Source: Mesonia sp. HuA40 (GTDB lineage Bacteria > Bacteroidota > Bacteroidia > Flavobacteriales > Flavobacteriaceae). Taken from it: DNA of 64,000 nucleotides. Location: positions 144,261 through 208,260 of the forward strand of contig NZ_VRLT01000021.1 in the NCBI RefSeq assembly GCF_008017835.1, in the 5' to 3' direction. Every line of letters starts with the position of its first letter. Position 1 is the first letter of the stretch. The position numbers and the translations under genes were made by a program. The notes below the pieces were generated by a model, which did no database searches, was not told the origin of the DNA, and was given only the letters and a program-made list of their open reading frames with translations. Below are positions 60,536-64,000 of this stretch, one piece after another.

Positions 60536-61300
60536 TTATGCAGCATTCATTCGTTCCATTTGCTGCCGCTGTTCATCAAGATCACGCATATGCTCGGCTT
60601 TTGCTTCACGATGGGCAGCTTGATTACCTAACGCCCGGGTAGAAAGTTCAGCCAGGCGATTTTGTCGACCGTATAGGACAAGCAGATCTGCAGTCCGAAG
60701 GCGGAGTTCCCCTGGTGGAACCCCAATATAGTCTTCGCCAGACCGCTGGACTCCGAGTACGAGAACACCCTCATCTTCCAGGCTGAGTTCACCTATCGTG
60801 CGGTTCGCCAACCAAATATGTTCTCCAATTTCAATCTCAGCAATGCGATAATCCTCTCGAAGATGAAGCAAAGCAGCATAATCTCTTAAATCAAGCGTGG
60901 TGTAGCGGGCTAATAAACGTTCAATAATAGGCGTAAGAATTCGGTTGAATATCCGGTTTCGCGCTAGTCCTAAGATCAGAAATATTCCTAATACTAGTAC
61001 CAGCAGACGCTCCGGTGTTGCCTGTCCGGCTCCAACGAACGAGAGCAGTAGTGTTGCAATAGAAGTCACTACACCTACAGAGCCAAGCCGAATAAGTAAA
61101 GAAGCAATCCTGCGTCGTGCTGGATGTTTCACGATGTTCTCTGCTTCGCCGGTTGTGAATCCCGCACCCGAGAAGGCTGAGAGCGCTTGAAATTGTGCTA
61201 CTTCCTCCGATAAACCTGTCATCATAAATGCCACGGCACCTATACGGACCACCAGCATAGAGAGTGCTAAAACAATGAGAAGGGAAACGACAGAAATCAT
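60536..61300 (-). CDS. TrkA-C domain membrane protein, horizontally acquired
   Basis: A 254-residue protein with three or four hydrophobic segments in the first 115 residues and a C-terminal TrkA-C domain (about 152-222, with IEIGEHIWLANRTIGEL and LRLRTADLLVLYGRQNRL), ending in a charged tail rich in Arg, Glu and Gln. The segment FSGAGFTTGEAE between the first helices resembles the pore loop of Trk/Ktr potassium transporters. TrkA-C domains bind ligands such as c-di-AMP and gate ion transporters. The GC content is near 50%, far above the neighbours, and the codon use is proteobacterial in flavour, so recent transfer is likely. Confidence 0.8.
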   Translation of the reverse strand: MISVVSLLIVLALSMLVVRIGAVAFMMTGLSEEVAQFQALSAFSGAGFTTGEAENIVKHPARRRIASLLIRLGSVGVVTSIATLLLSFVGAGQATPERLLVLVLGIFLILGLARNRIFNRILTPIIERLLARYTTLDLRDYAALLHLREDYRIAEIEIGEHIWLANRTIGELSLEDEGVLVLGVQRSGEDYIGVPPGELRLRTADLLVLYGRQNRLAELSTRALGNQAAHREAKAEHMRDLDEQRQQMERMNAA

Positions 61301-61717
61301 GGCAACTACTTTTTTTGAAACAAGACCTCAAAATATAACTATAATAGGCTGCAAATTTACAGTCTATCAATCGTTAGGTTTTTAAGAATTCATTAAAACA
61401 TTCTGTTATAAATATAAGAATTTTGTTTGAGCATAACTGCGAATGGCAGAACAACCGGGTCAAAATTTCCTAAAACGTATTGGGGATTCGTCAGAGCAGA
61501 GAACCTGAATTTGTCAGCTTAGTATTAGTTTGTTGGTCAAGTTAATTATTTTCTTACTAACAGAGCCGCTTTTTGGCGATGAACCGTTGTGTGTGCCTTG
61601 AATGGTAAATATAGTTCTTCATTGTCACTGGAAAATTGTCCATGCTTAAGTCTCTTATCTCCATTCCAAGGCTCCTTATTTAGTTTGACATTTGTAGTGT
61701 AACAAAAATAAGTCAAA
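61301..61717. other. 417-base gap with a possible protein fragment
   Basis: GC falls back to the local level here, marking the end of the acquired gene. Apart from the fragment at 61546-61700 no gene, repeat or terminator was recognised. Confidence 0.4.
61546..61700 (-). other. possible protein fragment, unknown
   Basis: The minus strand encodes about 50 residues of balanced, soluble-looking protein (VKLNKEPWNGDKRLKHGQFS, YLPFKAHTTVHRQKA) ending with TAA at 61546-61548. It has no good start codon; an upstream ATG lies inside the next gene and gives a low-complexity extension. It may be the tail of a deleted gene. I do not recognise a family. Confidence 0.3.
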
Positions 61718-62437
61718 ATGAAATTTAAAAGTTTAATCAAATTAAGTAGCCTAGTTCTAATTCTAGGGATAACAATTCAAACATTTTCTCAATCTAAAAA
61801 AAGTAATATTATGGACAACACAAAAAATGAAAACATCGGATTATTAGTAACCATGAAAGCGAAAAAAGGTAAGGAGCAAGAAGTTAAAGAGTTTCTTCTA
61901 GGTGGTTTTTCATTGGTAAATGCAGAACCAAAAACTGAATCTTGGTTTGCATTTCAAATAGATGAACAAACTTTCGGAATTTATGACACATTTAAAGCTG
62001 AAGAAGGCAGACAGGCACACTTAAAAGGAGAAGTGGCAAAAGCCTTATTGGCCAATGCTGAAGAACTTTTAGAAGGTTTTGATTCTAGCAGAGACATTAA
62101 GACCGTTGATGTTCAGGCAAGTAATCATAAAGTGGGTAATCAGAATAAGGGATTGTTGGTGATTATGAAAGCTAAAGAAGGAAAGACATCTGAAGTGGAG
62201 GATTTCTTACAAGCGGGCAAGTCATTGGTAAGTTCTGAGCCTGCAACTTTATCTTGGTATGCTATTAAAATCAATGAAGAAACCTATGCCATTTTCGATA
62301 CGTTTGCAGATGACGCTGGCAGAGATGCTCATTTGAATGGAAAAGTAGCAGCAGCGTTGATGGAAAATGCGCCTGTAATTTTGGAAGGCTTTGATGCTTC
62401 AGCAATTCAAAAAATTAACATTCTAGCTTCAAAATAA
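61718..62437 (+). CDS. exported tandem antibiotic-biosynthesis-monooxygenase-fold protein
   Basis: A 239-residue protein with a signal-like N-terminus (about 1-25, SSLVLILGITIQTFSQ) and two tandem ABM (dimeric alpha-beta barrel) repeats of about 95 residues each: GLLVTMKAKKGKEQEVKEFL (from 41) and GLLVIMKAKEGKTSEVEDFL (from 144), both followed by a SW-FAF/WYAI strand, TFGIYDTF/TYAIFDTF and GRxAHLxG. The two halves together would form one barrel dimer in cis. Relatives include quinol monooxygenases; true substrates are unknown. An internal Met (residue 32) could give a cytoplasmic form. An AraC-type gene follows. Confidence 0.82.
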   Translation: MKFKSLIKLSSLVLILGITIQTFSQSKKSNIMDNTKNENIGLLVTMKAKKGKEQEVKEFLLGGFSLVNAEPKTESWFAFQIDEQTFGIYDTFKAEEGRQAHLKGEVAKALLANAEELLEGFDSSRDIKTVDVQASNHKVGNQNKGLLVIMKAKEGKTSEVEDFLQAGKSLVSSEPATLSWYAIKINEETYAIFDTFADDAGRDAHLNGKVAAALMENAPVILEGFDASAIQKINILASK

Positions 62438-62459
62438 ATATTTGATTTAAGATAGGAGA

Positions 62460-62486
62460 GGAGTGCTTTTGGCATTCCTTTTTTTT
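62460..62486 (+). terminator. Rho-independent terminator after the ABM gene
   Basis: GGAGTGC / GCATTCC stem (one G-T pair), short loop and T8. The T run overlaps the promoter of the next gene. Confidence 0.75.
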
Positions 62487-62493
62487 AAATTTG
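62486..62493 (+). promoter_or_regulatory. -7 element (TAAATTTG) of the AraC-family gene
   Basis: TAAATTTG fits TAnnTTTG and lies 24 bases before ATG 62518. It includes the TTG at 62491, so that codon cannot be the main start. Confidence 0.55.
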
Positions 62494-62517
62494 AATGAGC
62501 TTAAAATTAAATTTAGT

Positions 62518-63381
62518 ATGGCCCAAATAATTATAGACAAACAAAACGGGGAACTTGCGTTTAGATTAGAAGAGTTCAACGACCTAAGCCAGTTTGATCA
62601 TTTACAAAGAAGAAATTATTATTCTATCGTTTTATTAAATGGAACTAGCTATGAACTAAGCGTTGATTTTCAAAGTTTTGAATTGCAAGGAAATCAAATG
62701 ATTTGTTTGGCTCCGTATCAACCTTTCATGATACGGTCTGAAGAAAAGTGTCATGGTTATTTATTGAATTTTCATCCCGATTTTTTTTGTACATATAGAC
62801 ATCAAAACGAAATAGAGACCGAAGGATTCCTTTTTAATAATTTCCATGGTTTACCCTATTTTACTGTAAATGAGCAAAGCCTATTTCTTAATTTGATTGA
62901 TCAAATTTCGAAAGAGATGGACAAAGACTCAATCGCTCAGCATGAAGTTCTTGTGGCATTTTTAAAAGTGTTTTTAATAGAAGCGGTCAGACAAAAGAAA
63001 CAATTTGATCAACAATTAACTCCCAGAACGTCAGATTCAAAAACAGAAATTTTACAAAATTTAGTCGATGCAATAGAGAGTAATTATTGCAAACTCCATT
63101 CTCCCCAGGAATACGCAGATGAACTAAGTGTAAGTCCTAAAACTTTAGCCGGTATCGTTAAGAAATACCTCAATCAAACGACTTCATCCTTAATTTCAAA
63201 TAGGATTATTATTGAGGCGAAACGAGAACTTTATCTAACTACTAAACCAGTGAAACAAGTTGCTGCTTTTTTAGGTTATGACGATGAATTCTATTTCAGT
63301 CGTTTTTTTAAAAAGAAGGTAGGAGTATCACCTGATATTTATCGTAAGACAGTTGGTTTTGCTAAACTAGAGTCAAATTAA
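62518..63381 (+). CDS. AraC-family transcriptional regulator
   Basis: A 287-residue regulator: an N-terminal ligand-binding beta domain (about 1-150) and a C-terminal pair of helix-turn-helix motifs (about 185-280: PQEYADELSVSPKTLAGIVKK and PVKQVAAFLGYDDEFYFSRFFKK, VGVSPDIYRK). ATG 62518 is preferred over TTG 62491 because the latter lies in the promoter. It may control the ABM gene upstream, but that is inference from position. Confidence 0.88.
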   Translation: MAQIIIDKQNGELAFRLEEFNDLSQFDHLQRRNYYSIVLLNGTSYELSVDFQSFELQGNQMICLAPYQPFMIRSEEKCHGYLLNFHPDFFCTYRHQNEIETEGFLFNNFHGLPYFTVNEQSLFLNLIDQISKEMDKDSIAQHEVLVAFLKVFLIEAVRQKKQFDQQLTPRTSDSKTEILQNLVDAIESNYCKLHSPQEYADELSVSPKTLAGIVKKYLNQTTSSLISNRIIIEAKRELYLTTKPVKQVAAFLGYDDEFYFSRFFKKKVGVSPDIYRKTVGFAKLESN

Positions 63382-63430
63382 TTGCTCATAACGGCAGTCT
63401 CGAAACTATCAATTAATTCTCTTAAAAATA

Positions 63431-64000
63431 CTATTTTTCCGATTTTTGGTGAAATTTATCGATGAATCGATACTTTTTGGAGGATTTTTGTGCGGTATAA
63501 CATACTTCGGTAATCATCCCACGCACAATTTGGTGCCTGCTGTCTGGATCTGATGTAGATAATTGCGGGTTTTCTGTACTGGTGTTTTCTTTCAGTTCTT
63601 TTTGAATCTGTTCGTATTTCACACGTTGTACCTTACGTTGGGCAATCTCTTTTTTTATCTCAGTTTTATTATCCTTGTCGGCTTGGGCTAGAGCTTTGTT
63701 ATGGGCAGCGAGCTTTTGATCTATATAATCTAGGTGGCGTTGCACCTTCTTGTTATTATAGTTGTTTTTCTTACTGTTCTGAGCTCTTAATTTTGTTGAA
63801 TCTCCGGCGATAAGTTCGCCGCCTATAAGATTAAAATTTTTGGCAATGCTAACACTCGCCCTAAACACACGAGCGATTGCCTTTGGATTGTTTTTTCTAA
63901 AGCGTGCAATGGTATTATGGTCTGGCTTTAGGTTTTTTAAAAGCCAAATAACTTCCAGATTGCGGTGACATTCTTTTTCTAGGTGGCGTGAAGAACGCAT
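63431..64000 (-). mobile_element. IS1182-family transposase, partial
   Basis: A transposase frame entering from beyond the window end; the ATG at 63998-64000 is inside the gene (RSSRHLEKECHRNLEVIWLL). Visible are KPDHNTIARFRKNNPKAI, GGELIAGDSTKLRAQN (catalytic DDE region) and the coiled KKVQRHLDYIDQKL region, typical of IS1182. It ends at 63431 after DSRHQIVRGMI and a short unrelated tail, about half of the expected length, so the 3' part of the element is missing or frameshifted. Confidence 0.82.

Noticed and set aside
60921..61370. 149-residue Ser/Cys/Tyr-rich frame overlapping the TrkA-C gene
   Set aside because: It is an out-of-frame reading of the higher-GC gene with atypical composition.
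1..64000. tRNA, rRNA or tmRNA genes
   Set aside because: No cloverleaf with the conserved T-loop sequence and no rRNA motif was recognised on either strand.

Overview
This AT-rich window comes from the chromosome of a member of the Flavobacteriaceae (phylum Bacteroidota). The evidence is gldI, a DUF4835 protein of the type IX secretion (T9SS) neighbourhood, two large secreted proteins with T9SS C-terminal sorting domains, a DUF5686 outer-membrane protein, a flavobacterial omega subunit, and promoters of the Bacteroidota form TTTG-N19-TAnnTTTG. No rRNA, tRNA or CRISPR array was seen.

Layout. 0-8 kb: end of an M61 peptidase, then dapA, bamD, rpoZ, coaBC, a DUF4835 gene, recN and fabI, a tight forward housekeeping run. 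8-15 kb: two multi-FN3 T9SS-exported proteins, each followed by a clear terminator. 15-20 kb: glycosyltransferase, YbbR-like protein and coaE (overlapping), then a histidine kinase/response regulator pair. 20-27 kb, reverse: miaA, a voltage-gated-type K+ channel with a zinc-ribbon tail, a DnaQ-GIY-YIG fusion nuclease, a YggS protein, DUF1015, 3-hydroxyacyl-CoA dehydrogenase and a Gfo/Idh/MocA oxidoreductase. 27-36 kb: pcm, DUF5686, smpB, lipoproteins, csbD, a cyclophilin-FKBP fusion, gldI and a DHH phosphoesterase. 36-40.5 kb is accessory: frameshifted genes, small ORFs, a repeat-rich non-coding kilobase, a two-gene HNH nuclease unit and a HpaII-type restriction endonuclease remnant. 40.5-55.6 kb returns to core genes: ndk, a DciA-like gene, recF, ribH, mutL, two rhomboids, lepB, dapB, parB and parA.

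55.6-64 kb is the most interesting part. A degraded histidine operon (hisG'-hisA' fusion with an internal stop, frameshifted hisF, truncated hisI') sits behind an apparently intact his attenuator whose leader peptide contains HHHHFH. Divergently, 235 bp away, a second leader peptide containing WWWH plus a terminator precedes a stand-alone TrpB2-type tryptophan synthase beta gene. So this is a back-to-back pair of amino-acid attenuators, one controlling a wreck and the other probably controlling a tryptophan-making or indole-salvaging enzyme. Beyond it lie an IS3 orfA remnant, a gene of unusually high GC that looks foreign (TrkA-C domain), a secreted tandem monooxygenase-fold protein with an AraC-type regulator, and an IS1182-family transposase cut by the window edge.

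Two intergenic stretches (about 40.57-40.68 kb and 56.41-56.49 kb) share a fold and short sequence blocks and look like two members of one structured RNA or repeat family. Several of the disruptions are single-base losses, so decay and assembly error must both be considered. All functional statements come from reading motifs and gene order; no database search was possible.
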